Counted from the first letter of the stretch, positions 6,400 to 15,120 are shown. The stretch: DNA of 63,853 bases from Neorhizobium galegae bv. officinalis (GCA_000985875.1 CCRI01000024.1:1-63853), one strand, 5' to 3'. Numbers and translations: made by a program. Notes: generated by a model not told the origin, from the letters alone.

Positions 6400-8631
6400 A
6401 TGTCAGGCGTAAACGGTGGCAATCAGGACGTGGATATAGACCTCGGGCGGGTCATATCGGCGGTCTGGGAACGCAAGGGCAGGATATTGGGCGCGACGAT
6501 CGTCGCGGCGGCGCTCGCGCTTGTCGGGACCAGCCTGATGAAGCCAAGCTACAAGGGCGAGACGCGGCTCCTGATCGAATCCCGTTCCCCGAACCTCTCG
6601 GGAGGGGATGCCGCCGCGCAGGCCAACGACCCACTGCTGGACTCGCTCAACATCACCAGCCAGGCGCAGCTGCTGCAATCGACCGATCTCATCAAGCGGG
6701 TGGCCCGCGACCTCAATCTCGCCAAGCTCAAGGAATTTGATCCGGCCGCGCAGTCCTTCCTGCCCGATCCGCTGGTCCTGATCGGCCTGAAGCAGGATCC
6801 GATGTCGCTCGACCCGGAAGACCGCGTGATCCAGGAGTTCCGCGAGAAGCTGGATGTCTATGCGGTCGAGAATTCGCGTGTCATCGCCATCGAGTTCTCC
6901 TCACGCGATCCGAAGCTTGCCGCCGACATCCCGAACAGGATGGCGGAGGTCTATCTCCAGCTCCAGAGCGGCGCCAAGCTCGACACGCATTCCGAGACCG
7001 CCAAATGGCTGGAGCCGGAAATTGCCAGCCTGACCCGGAAGGTCCAGGAGGCCGAAAAGAAGGTGGCGGATTACCGCTCCTCCAACGGCCTGTTCCAGAC
7101 CACCGAGACCAACAGTTTCTCGACCCAGCAGCTCAACGACATCTCGACCGAGCTTGCCCGTATCCGCGGCGAGCGGGCGAATGCCGAGGCGCGTGCCGAA
7201 AACGTCCGCACCGCCCTGAAGGCCGGCCGCGCTTCCGACACGCTGAGCGATGTCGTCGGCTCGCAGGTCATCCAGCGGCTGAAGGAAGCGGAGGCCAACC
7301 TTCAGGCACAGATCTCCGACTCCTCGACCTCGCTGCTCGAAGGCCATCCGCGGCTGAAAGGCCTGCGCGGCCAGCTTTCCGGCATCCGCCAGCAGATCGA
7401 GAGCGAGACCAAGAAGATCCTCGCAAGCCTCGAAAACGAAGCCGAGATGTCGCGCATCCGCGAGCGCCAGTTGATGGGCCAGCTCAACGGGTTGAAGGCT
7501 GACTCCGCCAAGGCGGGCGAAGAGGAAGTGGGCCTGCGCGCGCTGGAACGCGAGGCCGCCGCCCAGCGCCAGCTGTTGGAAACCTATCTCGCCCGCTACC
7601 GCGAAGCGACGTCCCGCCTCGAGGGGAATTCGAGCCCGGCCGACGCCCGAGTCGTCTCGAAGGCCGTCGAACCGTCGGAACCTTATTTCCCGAAGATCAT
7701 CCCGATCGTCATCGTCGTGTCGCTCGCCACCTTCATTTTCGGCTGCCTCATCGTCATCGTCAGCGAGCTCTTCTCGGGCCGTGCTCTGCGTCCGTCCAGC
7801 GTTCGAGAGATGGATGACGAGACCCTGCCGGCAGCCGGCGCATCCGCGCCCGCCGCTGCGGCCGCTCCGCTGCCGGTCCACCAGATGCAGGCAGAGGCCG
7901 CCCGTTTCGACCGGCAGGAACCGGCTCGCGAAAGCGCGAAGAACGCGGCAGCGCTCGCCTATGCCAAGATCGCCGAACAGTCGCTGTCCGAAAAGGAGAG
8001 CGAAGCGGAGGAAGCCGCAGCCGAGGTTGATGATGGCGGCTTCACCATCGGCTCCGTCGCGCATTACCTGCAGCGCCACGATGTGCCTGTCGCGATCGCC
8101 ATTTCTCCGGGCGGTGACGAGGGCTCGACTGCGACCGTCATGCTTGCCCGCGAAGTTGCCGAGAGCGGCCGTACCGTCGTGCTGGTCGACATGACAGGTT
8201 CTGCCGCCCCGACCCAGATGATGGCGGAAAATCCGAAACTGCCCGGCATCACCGACCTTCTCTGCGGCGAAACCGCCTTCGGCGATGCGATCCATCCTGA
8301 TCGGCTTTCCGACGCGCATATCATCCCGCACGGCGCTTCCGATCCGGCGCGTGCCATGCGCGGCGTGGACCGCCTGGCGATGGTCATCGACGCGCTGGCG
8401 GATGCTTATGACCTGGTGCTGATCGAATGCGGCCCGGCCGAGATCGCCGGCATTTCGCGCCTGACCCGCAATGCGATGGTGGAGATCGTCCTGTCGGTTC
8501 CAGGCTTCAGGGATGAGGAAGTCGCTGAGCTGGTGACGGATTTCGAAGCGGCCGGTTACAGCAACCTGCTGGTCATGGCACAGGCCGCTGATCGGCATTC
8601 GCCCCGTCCCGGCAAGCGCCGCGCTGCCTGA
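6400..8631 (+). CDS. Wzc/GumC-like polysaccharide co-polymerase with degenerate BY-kinase domain
   Basis: A 743-residue inner-membrane chain-length/export regulator. It has a Wzz domain with a first TM near residues 25-45, a long periplasmic coiled-coil region (about 150-420) and a second TM near 430-452. These are followed by an Ala/Glu-rich linker and a C-terminal P-loop-like domain (about 545-735). That domain is degenerate: the Walker A region reads SPGGDEGST, with Ser576 where the Lys should be; the A' motif is VDMTGS rather than IDADLR; and Walker B is LIECGP rather than an Asp form. There is no Tyr-rich tail. GGAGCGTATC precedes the ATG at 6400, so the upstream ATG at 6388 is rejected. 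It probably acts structurally in export without autophosphorylation. Confidence 0.9.
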   Translation: MSGVNGGNQDVDIDLGRVISAVWERKGRILGATIVAAALALVGTSLMKPSYKGETRLLIESRSPNLSGGDAAAQANDPLLDSLNITSQAQLLQSTDLIKRVARDLNLAKLKEFDPAAQSFLPDPLVLIGLKQDPMSLDPEDRVIQEFREKLDVYAVENSRVIAIEFSSRDPKLAADIPNRMAEVYLQLQSGAKLDTHSETAKWLEPEIASLTRKVQEAEKKVADYRSSNGLFQTTETNSFSTQQLNDISTELARIRGERANAEARAENVRTALKAGRASDTLSDVVGSQVIQRLKEAEANLQAQISDSSTSLLEGHPRLKGLRGQLSGIRQQIESETKKILASLENEAEMSRIRERQLMGQLNGLKADSAKAGEEEVGLRALEREAAAQRQLLETYLARYREATSRLEGNSSPADARVVSKAVEPSEPYFPKIIPIVIVVSLATFIFGCLIVIVSELFSGRALRPSSVREMDDETLPAAGASAPAAAAAPLPVHQMQAEAARFDRQEPARESAKNAAALAYAKIAEQSLSEKESEAEEAAAEVDDGGFTIGSVAHYLQRHDVPVAIAISPGGDEGSTATVMLAREVAESGRTVVLVDMTGSAAPTQMMAENPKLPGITDLLCGETAFGDAIHPDRLSDAHIIPHGASDPARAMRGVDRLAMVIDALADAYDLVLIECGPAEIAGISRLTRNAMVEIVLSVPGFRDEEVAELVTDFEAAGYSNLLVMAQAADRHSPRPGKRRAA

Positions 8632-9891
8632 CTAGTTGGCTGACGGTTCTGCGTCGGAGGCGGGCGCTTCCGACGCTTTCGGGCAGCGGCGGGACCGCCA
8701 GCGTTGCGCCATGGCATAAAGGTGCGGACTGCGCTTGACTGCCGCCTTCGCCCTGGTCACTCCGATCAGGACCGGGCGCATCGCCGAACCCTTCCAGGTC
8801 AGTGGCAGCAACATGTCGTGCTGCACCGTTTCCTGGGTGCACCAGTTGCGCTTGTAGGGCTGGTCGCCGACGCCGAAATCGAACACCGAAGCGCCTTCCC
8901 GGCAGGACTGCTCGATCATCAGCCAGAACAGCAATTCGCCGGGGCTCGCCTCCGGGCAGATCGTTTCGTCGATCGAGCTGAACTGGCAGATGACATGGTC
9001 GCCCTTGCGCGACAGGCCGGCGATCGCCGCGATATGCCCCTCGTGCTCGCCGCGCAGCCGGATGGCATGCAGCGTCAGCGGCGTATCGGTTCCCCTGGCC
9101 GGGACATCCATGAGGCGGTGGAAGAAATCCTGGATGCCGGGCAGCTGGAAGACGTCCGGTAGGCCGAACAATCTCAGCCGCTCGCTTTTCTGGTGAAAGA
9201 AGGTATCGAGCAGGGCGTGTTTTTCGGCGGGATCGGTCGGGATGAAATGGTCATAACCGCCGATCGCCTCGATCTTGCGGCTCTGCGAGCGGAACTTCTT
9301 GCGGCGGCTTTTCGCATTGAGCTGTGCCAGCGTCGCCTCGAAACCCTGAAGGAGCGGCAGCTGGAAGGAATGGTTCTGGTTTTCGATCGAAGCAAGCGCC
9401 GACAGCGGATGTTGCATGCCCCGCCAGGCGAGCGGGATATTGTCGAGAACGATCAGATCCGCCTTGTCGGAGAGCGCGAGCCTCAGGCCATGGGCAAAAT
9501 TCTGCAATTCTTCCGCATCGGGTGCGGCGAGTTCGGCATCGAAGAGACCGGTATTGACGTTGTTGAACCGGTGGCCGAGCAGGCGGGCGATCCGGGCGCG
9601 GCGTTCCGACACGATTTCGAGCGGCAGGATGAAAAGCGTGCGGCCATCGACCAGGCCCTGGACGATCGCAAGTTCGCTGCGATGCGCTTGAGCCCAGGCG
9701 CGACACCAGTCGAAACCCTGGTGCAGGGAATTCTGCGCAAGCTTTTCGAGCCGCCGCCACTCGGCTTCCACGGACCTGAGATCGTCGGTTGAAACGAGCG
9801 ACAGCTCGGCGAGCCGGACGGTCTTGTGAGCCTTCGGCGCGTCGAGCACGTCCTCGATCTGATCTTCGTGGTGGATCTTCCGCTGCTGCAT
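8632..9891 (-). CDS. CelD/BcsL-like GNAT acyltransferase for polysaccharide synthesis
   Basis: A protein of about 419 residues with the GNAT fold of the COG5653 (CelD) group: an N-terminal region with LEKLAQNSLHQGFDWCRAW, a central GNAT core, and a C-terminal FDFGVGDQPYKRNWC motif typical of this family. The expected job is acetylation or other acylation of a surface polysaccharide or its precursor. Its stop is immediately next to that of the Wzc-like gene (tail to tail, no gap). The ATG at 9891 is chosen because the longer frame from 9966 starts with GTG and has no good ribosome site. Together with the five neighbouring genes it makes a six-gene adhesin-type locus. Confidence 0.85.
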   Translation of the reverse strand: MQQRKIHHEDQIEDVLDAPKAHKTVRLAELSLVSTDDLRSVEAEWRRLEKLAQNSLHQGFDWCRAWAQAHRSELAIVQGLVDGRTLFILPLEIVSERRARIARLLGHRFNNVNTGLFDAELAAPDAEELQNFAHGLRLALSDKADLIVLDNIPLAWRGMQHPLSALASIENQNHSFQLPLLQGFEATLAQLNAKSRRKKFRSQSRKIEAIGGYDHFIPTDPAEKHALLDTFFHQKSERLRLFGLPDVFQLPGIQDFFHRLMDVPARGTDTPLTLHAIRLRGEHEGHIAAIAGLSRKGDHVICQFSSIDETICPEASPGELLFWLMIEQSCREGASVFDFGVGDQPYKRNWCTQETVQHDMLLPLTWKGSAMRPVLIGVTRAKAAVKRSPHLYAMAQRWRSRRCPKASEAPASDAEPSAN

Positions 9892-9990
9892 GGCTTTGCC
9901 CGCTGATGCCGTTTGGCCGGCAACATAGGGGAAGGGCACCAAAATTCGGTTTACCGGCGGCCCCACGCCCCGTGAAACCGCTGCCGCTGG

Positions 9991-10005
9991 TTAACCGACC
10001 GTAAA
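9991..10005. promoter_or_regulatory. CtrA-like site upstream of the CelD-like gene
   Basis: TTAA-CCGACCG-TAAA differs at one position from TTAA-N7-TTAA and has the same right half as the site at 6272-6286. It lies 100 nt upstream of the CelD-like start, in the second promoter-bearing gap of the left polysaccharide locus. Binding is not shown. Confidence 0.35.
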
Positions 10006-10010
10006 GCCGG

Positions 10011-10223
10011 CTATCCCCTTGGCTTCGGTCCTGCCATCCATTTGATGATCAGCATGGCCGGCAGGATCCAGAGGAGGCCGCTGATCAGGAAGTAGAGGAA
10101 ATGCACCCACCACGGCGAAGTGGCAAGCAGCAGCGTCGCGAAGGTCGTCGCGGCAAGCGCATAGACGATCACCAGGATGATGATCAGGATGGTGCCGATG
10201 AAACTTCTCAAACGCGGGACCAA
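10011..10223 (-). CDS. DUF2842-type small membrane protein, TTG start
   Basis: A 70-residue protein with two transmembrane helices (about residues 8-30 and 37-57) and a basic C terminus (KWMAGPKPRG). The pattern L-x-PRLRSFIGTI-LIIILVIVYAL is that of the DUF2842 family common in Rhizobiales. An ATG at 10250 exists, but GGAGAAGAC sits just before a TTG at 10223, and family members begin at this point, so TTG is preferred. Function unknown; located in the inner membrane. Confidence 0.75.
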   Translation of the reverse strand: MVPRLRSFIGTILIIILVIVYALAATTFATLLLATSPWWVHFLYFLISGLLWILPAMLIIKWMAGPKPRG

Positions 10224-10366
10224 AACGTCTTCTCCTATCCGCGACCGCATGCCGCAAAGCGCCGGGGCTTGTTTTGCATGGGTTGATGGGGCAAAGCAAC
10301 GCGAAATGCTTGTGGACGCTTATCCTGCACCAGCGTCCTTTTGGCTTGAGCGACAGGAGCATACCC

Positions 10367-11467
10367 ATGTCGGCAACCGATGCTGTGATCATCGATGTCC
10401 TGAACCATACCAAGCGCCGCGAGCGCGACCGCAAGGCCGTGCGCATCTGGCTCGGCGTCGTCGTATTCACGCTGTTCTGTCTGGTCCTGGTCGGCGGCGC
10501 GACGCGGTTGACCGACTCCGGCCTGTCGATCACGGAATGGAAGCCGATCCACGGCGTCATCCCGCCACTGTCGGCTGCGGAGTGGGACGAGGAATTCCGC
10601 CTCTACCAGCGCATTCCGCAATATCAGGAAATCAACAAGGACATGACGGTCGACGAGTTCAAGTCGATCTTCTGGTGGGAATGGGCGCACCGGTTCCTCG
10701 CCCGCTCGATCGGCCTGGTCTTCGCCCTGCCGCTGATCTTCTTCTGGCTCACCGGCCGCATCGAAAAGCGTTTGCGGGGTCCGCTGGTCGGTCTGCTCGC
10801 GCTCGGCGGTTTCCAGGGGTTCATCGGCTGGTGGATGGTATCTTCCGGCCTCACCAAACTGGTCAGCGTCTCGCAATACCGGCTCGCGACCCATCTGGTC
10901 ATCGCCTGTCTGATCTTCGCTGCCTGCATCTGGATCATGCGCGGGCTGGCGCCGCATAGCCGTGACCTGCCGCCGACGGCAAGATCCAAATGGGCGGCCG
11001 GCGGCATCGCCTTCCTGGTCCTCTTCCAGATCTATCTCGGTGCGTTAGTGGCCGGGCTCGATGCCGGCCTCTCCTACAATACCTGGCCGCTGATGGACGG
11101 TGCCCTGGTCCCGGGCGATCTTTTCGTCCGGCAGCCCTGGTGGATCAACCTGTTCGAGAACCCGAAGACGGTGCAGTTCGTGCACCGCTGCGGCGCCTAC
11201 GTTCTGTGGGCCGCCACCCTCGTGCACATGATCGCCTCTCTCCGGCTGGCTCCCGGCTCGACCCATGCCCGCCGTTCCGTCCTGCTCTTCGGGCTCGTGA
11301 CGGTCCAGGCGGTCATCGGCATCTCGACGCTCGTCATGCAGGTGCCGCTCGATCTGGCGCTGACGCACCAGGCCGCCGCGCTGATCGTGCTCGGCTTTGC
11401 CGTCGCCCATTGGCGTGGCTTCGTCGGCGAATATCCGCCGGAGACCGCGATCGTCACGCGGAACTGA
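10367..11467 (+). CDS. ctaA: Heme A synthase (COX15/CtaA)
   Basis: A 366-residue polytopic membrane enzyme that oxidises the C8 methyl of heme O to a formyl group, giving heme A for aa3-type cytochrome oxidase. It has eight predicted TM helices in two four-helix halves. The family signature GGATRLTDSGLSITEWKPIH is near residue 45. His residues in WWEWAHRF, ATHLV, FVHRC and LTHQ contexts match the heme-ligand pattern. AGGAGCATACCC before the ATG fixes the start. A strong terminator follows. It is divergent from the DUF2842 gene. Confidence 0.95.
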   Translation: MSATDAVIIDVLNHTKRRERDRKAVRIWLGVVVFTLFCLVLVGGATRLTDSGLSITEWKPIHGVIPPLSAAEWDEEFRLYQRIPQYQEINKDMTVDEFKSIFWWEWAHRFLARSIGLVFALPLIFFWLTGRIEKRLRGPLVGLLALGGFQGFIGWWMVSSGLTKLVSVSQYRLATHLVIACLIFAACIWIMRGLAPHSRDLPPTARSKWAAGGIAFLVLFQIYLGALVAGLDAGLSYNTWPLMDGALVPGDLFVRQPWWINLFENPKTVQFVHRCGAYVLWAATLVHMIASLRLAPGSTHARRSVLLFGLVTVQAVIGISTLVMQVPLDLALTHQAAALIVLGFAVAHWRGFVGEYPPETAIVTRN

Positions 11468-11497
11468 TCTCCACCGCATTGCCAGAGACCTGCGAGA

Positions 11498-11528
11498 GGC
11501 GGGCGGATCGATTTCCGTCCGCCTTTTT
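11498..11528 (+). terminator. Intrinsic terminator after ctaA
   Basis: Stem GGCGGGCGGA/TCCGTCCGCC, with one internal mismatch, around a 6-nt loop, followed by a run of five T. It lies 31 nt after the ctaA stop. Confidence 0.75.
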
Positions 11529-11625
11529 GCTGCGAAAAATCTGCGGCCCGATGTCGGCCACAGTGTCCGTCGCCCGTCCTTGGGACATAGTTCAAACGGC
11601 TTCGGCCAAAGGAGAGGGTAGGGTT

Positions 11626-12033
11626 ATGGCAAGGACAATCGCAATTCTCGTCGCAAGGCTGATCTTCGGCGGCCTTTTCGTCATGGCGACGACATTCAAG
11701 TTTCTCGACATGCAGGCGACGGCGGGCTACATATCAGGCGCCGGATTTCCGTTCCCGCTGTTCCTCGCCTGGATCGCGGCGATCTTCGAGGTGGGGCTGG
11801 CCCTCGCATTCCTGACCGGCGCGTTCTTCTCGGAAGCGGCGTTGCTTGCCGGCGCCTACGTCATCTTCCTGGCCTTCGCCTTCCATGGCCCGAGCCATTG
11901 GGAAACCAACCAGGCGGAGTTCGGCTTCTTCGTCGACCACTTCACCTTCCTGGCCGGCCTGCTGTTTGCCGCCGTGCACGGTCCGGGCGAGAAGCTTGCC
12001 GTCAATCTGGGTCTGAAGCGGACGTTCGCTTAG
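11626..12033 (+). CDS. DoxX-family membrane protein
   Basis: A 135-residue protein with four hydrophobic helices typical of DoxX/DoxD-like proteins: residues 5-22 with RLIFGGLFV, then about 45-65, 70-88 and 105-120. HWETNQ between helices 3 and 4 is characteristic of this subgroup. GGAGAGGGTAGGGTT precedes the ATG. These proteins are linked to redox or membrane stress functions, but the substrate is unknown. It is transcribed alone, between the ctaA terminator and the convergent argC. Confidence 0.8.
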   Translation: MARTIAILVARLIFGGLFVMATTFKFLDMQATAGYISGAGFPFPLFLAWIAAIFEVGLALAFLTGAFFSEAALLAGAYVIFLAFAFHGPSHWETNQAEFGFFVDHFTFLAGLLFAAVHGPGEKLAVNLGLKRTFA

Positions 12034-12123
12034 GCCTGGAGCAATACGGTGCCGACGACCGTATCGGCGATCTGTCTGGCCGTTTCGATCCGCCATTCGC
12101 CAGGGAAGGAGAAAGGGAAGGGA

Positions 12124-12151
12124 ATGCTTTCGGCCATCAGGCCGAAAGCAT
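12124..12151. terminator. Perfect hairpin over the argC stop codon, terminator-like
   Basis: ATGCTTTCGGCC-ATCA-GGCCGAAAGCAT, 12-bp perfect arms with a 4-nt loop. The argC TGA is at the loop/arm junction. There is no clear U run, so it may serve as an mRNA 3'-end stabiliser or a factor-dependent terminator. Confidence 0.55.
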
Positions 12152-13069
12152 CAGGTCCATGTTCTGGACGGCAGCACCCGAGGCACCCTTGCCGAGATTG
12201 TCGAGCAGGGCCACGAGATTGACATGCGCGCCGCCCGGCGTGCCGAACACGAAAAGCTTCATCGTGTCGGTATCGACCAGCTCCTCCGCATCGACGCGGG
12301 CAAGCGCCTTGCTCTCTTCGAGCGGCACGACAGTGACGATGTCCTGGCCGGCATAATGCTCGACCAGCACCTTGTGGATGCCTTCGATCGTCGTGCCTTC
12401 CTGGAGATCTTCGAGGAAGAGCGGCACCTGCACGATCATGCCCTGTGCGAAGCGGCCGACCGACGGCGAGAAGAGGGGCGCGCGTTCGAGCTGGCCGTGG
12501 ATCTTCATCTCAGGCACGTGCTTGTGCTTGAGCGGCAGGCCGTAGAGGAAATTGTTGGCCGAGATGGCATCTTCCCTGGCCTGGTCTTCCATCTGCGCGA
12601 TCATCTGCTTGCCGCCGCCCGTATAACCGGAAACGGCATTGACCGTGACCGGATAACCGTCGGGCAGGATGCCGGCGGCGCGCAGTGGCCGGATGAGGCC
12701 GATCGCGCCGGTCGGATAGCAGCCCGGATTGGCGACGTGCCGGGAGGCCTTGATCTTGTCGGCCTGCGCCTTGTCCATTTCCGCAAAGCCATAGGCCCAG
12801 GACGGATCGACGCGGAAGGCGGTCGAGGTGTCGATCACCCGCACCTTGTTGTTGCCGGCAAGCATTTTCACGGCTTCCCGCGACGCATCGTCCGGCAGGC
12901 AGAGGATGGCGATATCGGCGCTGTTCAGGAGATCCTCGCGCATGGCGGCGTTGCGCCGTTCCGCTTCCGGGATCGACAGCAATTCGACGTCGCGGCGGCC
13001 GGCCATGCGGGTGCGGATCTGCAATCCCGTGGTGCCGTGTTCGCCATCGATGAAGATTTTCGCTGTCAT
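12137..13069 (-). CDS. argC: N-acetyl-gamma-glutamyl-phosphate reductase, type 2
   Basis: A 310-residue enzyme of arginine synthesis that reduces N-acetylglutamyl-5-phosphate to the semialdehyde with NADPH. An N-terminal Rossmann fold (KIFIDGEHGTTGLQIRTRM) is followed by the catalytic Cys in HVANPGCYPTGAIGL (about residue 117). The short length and motif pattern mark the type 2 form usual in Rhizobiales. Two in-frame ATGs lie at 13075 and 13069; the second is better spaced from AGGAC. It is followed by a perfect hairpin. It lies downstream of speB on the same strand with a 73-nt gap. Confidence 0.95.
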   Translation of the reverse strand: MTAKIFIDGEHGTTGLQIRTRMAGRRDVELLSIPEAERRNAAMREDLLNSADIAILCLPDDASREAVKMLAGNNKVRVIDTSTAFRVDPSWAYGFAEMDKAQADKIKASRHVANPGCYPTGAIGLIRPLRAAGILPDGYPVTVNAVSGYTGGGKQMIAQMEDQAREDAISANNFLYGLPLKHKHVPEMKIHGQLERAPLFSPSVGRFAQGMIVQVPLFLEDLQEGTTIEGIHKVLVEHYAGQDIVTVVPLEESKALARVDAEELVDTDTMKLFVFGTPGGAHVNLVALLDNLGKGASGAAVQNMDLMLSA

Positions 13070-13142
13070 GGTCATTGTCCTGTTAGATCAGTGCCTTGGA
13101 TTGGATGCCGGATTCAGTTTACCAGCAAGTTGATTCAGAAAA

Positions 13143-14093
13143 TTAACGGGCCGCGCGTCGTTCGGCGCGCAGGCCGAGCATATACATCGCAACCGTCGCC
13201 CCTGCAATGGCGGTTATATCCGCATGGTCATAGGCCGGCGCCACTTCGACGACATCGCCGCCACGGATATCAAGGGGCCCAAGCTGGCGCAGGACCGAGA
13301 GGATTTTGGCGCTCGAAGGCCCGCCGGCGACCGGCGTGCCGGTTCCGGGCGCGAAGGCCGGGTCGAGGCAGTCGATGTCGAAGGTGAGATAGGCCGGCGT
13401 CTGTCCGACATGATCGAGGATCGCCTTTGCGATCTCGGCCGCAGTCATCTCCTCGACCTCGTGGCCATAGACGAGGCGGATCCCGAAATCTTCCGGCGCG
13501 TGGGTGCGGATGCCGACCTGGATAGACCGGGCAGGGTCGATGATGCCGGCCCGCACCGCCCGCGCCACGAAGGAGCCGTGGTCGATGCGTCCCTCGTCGT
13601 CGAGCCACGTGTCCTGGTGCGCGTCGAACTGCACCAGCGCCATCGGCCCGTGCCTGGCTGCATGGGCTTTCAGGAGCGGCCAGGTGACATAGTGGTCGCC
13701 GCCGAGCGTCAGCAAAAACGCGCCGCTGTCGAGGATGACAGTCGCCTGGGCCTCGATCGCAGCCGGGGTCTTCTGGTGGTTGCCATAGTCAAGCAGGCAG
13801 TCGCCGTAATCGATGACGGCCATGTCTGCGAAGAGATCGCGCTGGAAGGGGTATTGCGGATCGTTGTCGAAGATCGCCGACGCCCGCCGGATCGCCTGCG
13901 GCCCAAAGCGGGCGCCCGGCCGGTTGGAGGTCGCGGCATCGAAAGGAATGCCCCAGACGACGGTATCGACACCCGCCAGATCCTTCGTGAAGCGGCGGCG
14001 CATGAAGGACAGCGCGCCGGCGAAGGTTGGATCCGTCGCGGCCGAGGTAAGGCTCTTTGCGGTGAAGGCGTGGTCGATCGACTTTTCTGCCAT
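13143..14093 (-). CDS. speB: Agmatinase (ureohydrolase family)
   Basis: A 316-residue Mn-dependent hydrolase expected to split agmatine into putrescine and urea. All metal-binding motifs are present: LGGDHYVTW, QFDAHQDTW and TFDIDCLDPAFAPGTGTP. The order and spacing fit agmatinase/arginase family members of about 310-320 residues. GGAAGGACGCC stands before the ATG. It lies just upstream of argC on the same strand, linking arginine and polyamine metabolism; co-transcription is plausible but not shown. A related guanidino-acid hydrolase cannot be excluded by sequence alone. Confidence 0.9.
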   Translation of the reverse strand: MAEKSIDHAFTAKSLTSAATDPTFAGALSFMRRRFTKDLAGVDTVVWGIPFDAATSNRPGARFGPQAIRRASAIFDNDPQYPFQRDLFADMAVIDYGDCLLDYGNHQKTPAAIEAQATVILDSGAFLLTLGGDHYVTWPLLKAHAARHGPMALVQFDAHQDTWLDDEGRIDHGSFVARAVRAGIIDPARSIQVGIRTHAPEDFGIRLVYGHEVEEMTAAEIAKAILDHVGQTPAYLTFDIDCLDPAFAPGTGTPVAGGPSSAKILSVLRQLGPLDIRGGDVVEVAPAYDHADITAIAGATVAMYMLGLRAERRAAR

Positions 14094-14175
14094 GGCGTCC
14101 TTCCATCGTCAGGTGGCGGGACGTTGGACAATACCGGCCGACAAGGCAAGCCTGGAGGAAAGAAAATGCCCCGTT

Positions 14176-14967
14176 TCAGGAAGCCTTGGCTTCGAATGCC
14201 GGCGCGAAATCCCCAAGCGCCTTGGCTTGTCTGATGCGCGCGCCGATATCTTCCTCAATGATCGATTCCAGCTGCGCGAAGCTGTCGATGACATAGTAGA
14301 TCGGCTGGACGATATCGATACGGTAGGGGGTCCGGAGCACCGTCATCAGATCGAAGGGCCGGAATTCGGCTTCCTTGCCTTCCATCGCCGCCCGCGTCTC
14401 GTTGGGAGAGGAGACGATGCCGGCACCGAAGCAGCGGCGGCCCTGCGGCGTGTCGATCAGGCCGAATTCGACGGTGAACCAGAAGATCCGGAACAGATGC
14501 CAGGAATATTCCTTCCCGAGCCCGACGGCTTTTTCGCCGAAGCGGCGAACGAAATTGGCATAACTCTGGTTGGTGAGGAGAGGGCAGTGGCCGAAGACCT
14601 CGTGGAAGATATCCGGTTCCTCGATGTAGTCGATGTGTTCGCGGCGGCGGATGAACGTCGCCAGCGGAAACTTGCCCTGCGACAGCAATTCGTAGAAGCG
14701 CGACGGTGGAATAAGGGCGGGAACGCCCTCCACGCCGAAGCCGGTAGTCTCGTTGAGGCGCCGGTCGACATCGCCAAGCTGGGGAACCTTGTCCGGCTTC
14801 AGCCCGAGCGCCTTGACCCCGTCCAGATATTCCCGGCAGGCCTTGTCGGCCAGAAGCGTCATCTGGCGCTGGTAGAGCTCGCTCCAGATCAGGTCTTCCT
14901 CGCTCGTGTAGCGGTAGATGCCGTCCGCATCCGGCAGGTTTGCCGTGTAGGTGCTTTGCTTGCTCAT
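14176..14967 (-). CDS. phhA: Phenylalanine 4-monooxygenase
   Basis: A 263-residue monomeric aromatic amino acid hydroxylase, converting phenylalanine to tyrosine with tetrahydropterin, Fe(II) and O2. The iron facial triad is visible: both His in PDIFHEVFGHCPLLTN and the Glu in FWFTVEFGL. It lacks the N-terminal ACT regulatory domain of animal enzymes, as usual in bacteria. The start at 14967 has GGGAGGTCGTTC in front; an earlier ATG at 14988 does not. It is divergent from an Lrp/AsnC regulator, 153 nt away, which is the usual arrangement for regulator and target. Confidence 0.95.
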   Translation of the reverse strand: MSKQSTYTANLPDADGIYRYTSEEDLIWSELYQRQMTLLADKACREYLDGVKALGLKPDKVPQLGDVDRRLNETTGFGVEGVPALIPPSRFYELLSQGKFPLATFIRRREHIDYIEEPDIFHEVFGHCPLLTNQSYANFVRRFGEKAVGLGKEYSWHLFRIFWFTVEFGLIDTPQGRRCFGAGIVSSPNETRAAMEGKEAEFRPFDLMTVLRTPYRIDIVQPIYYVIDSFAQLESIIEEDIGARIRQAKALGDFAPAFEAKAS

Positions 14968-15120
14968 GAACGACCTCCCATTCGTCAAGCCAATGAGCCA
15001 AGGGCATTCCAGCCGCCGGCTGCTAGATCACCAATATATCTCTGAATACGCGGGTAATCATTTCAGCTTTGCCGAATTGAGATTAAATAATGGGAGGATA
15101 TTCCAGGAGGAGGAAGCTTC

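Noticed and set aside
6901..8598. 565-codon minus-strand open frame inside the Wzc-like gene
   Set aside because: Arg/His/Asp-rich shadow sequence; the plus-strand frame has full domain structure.
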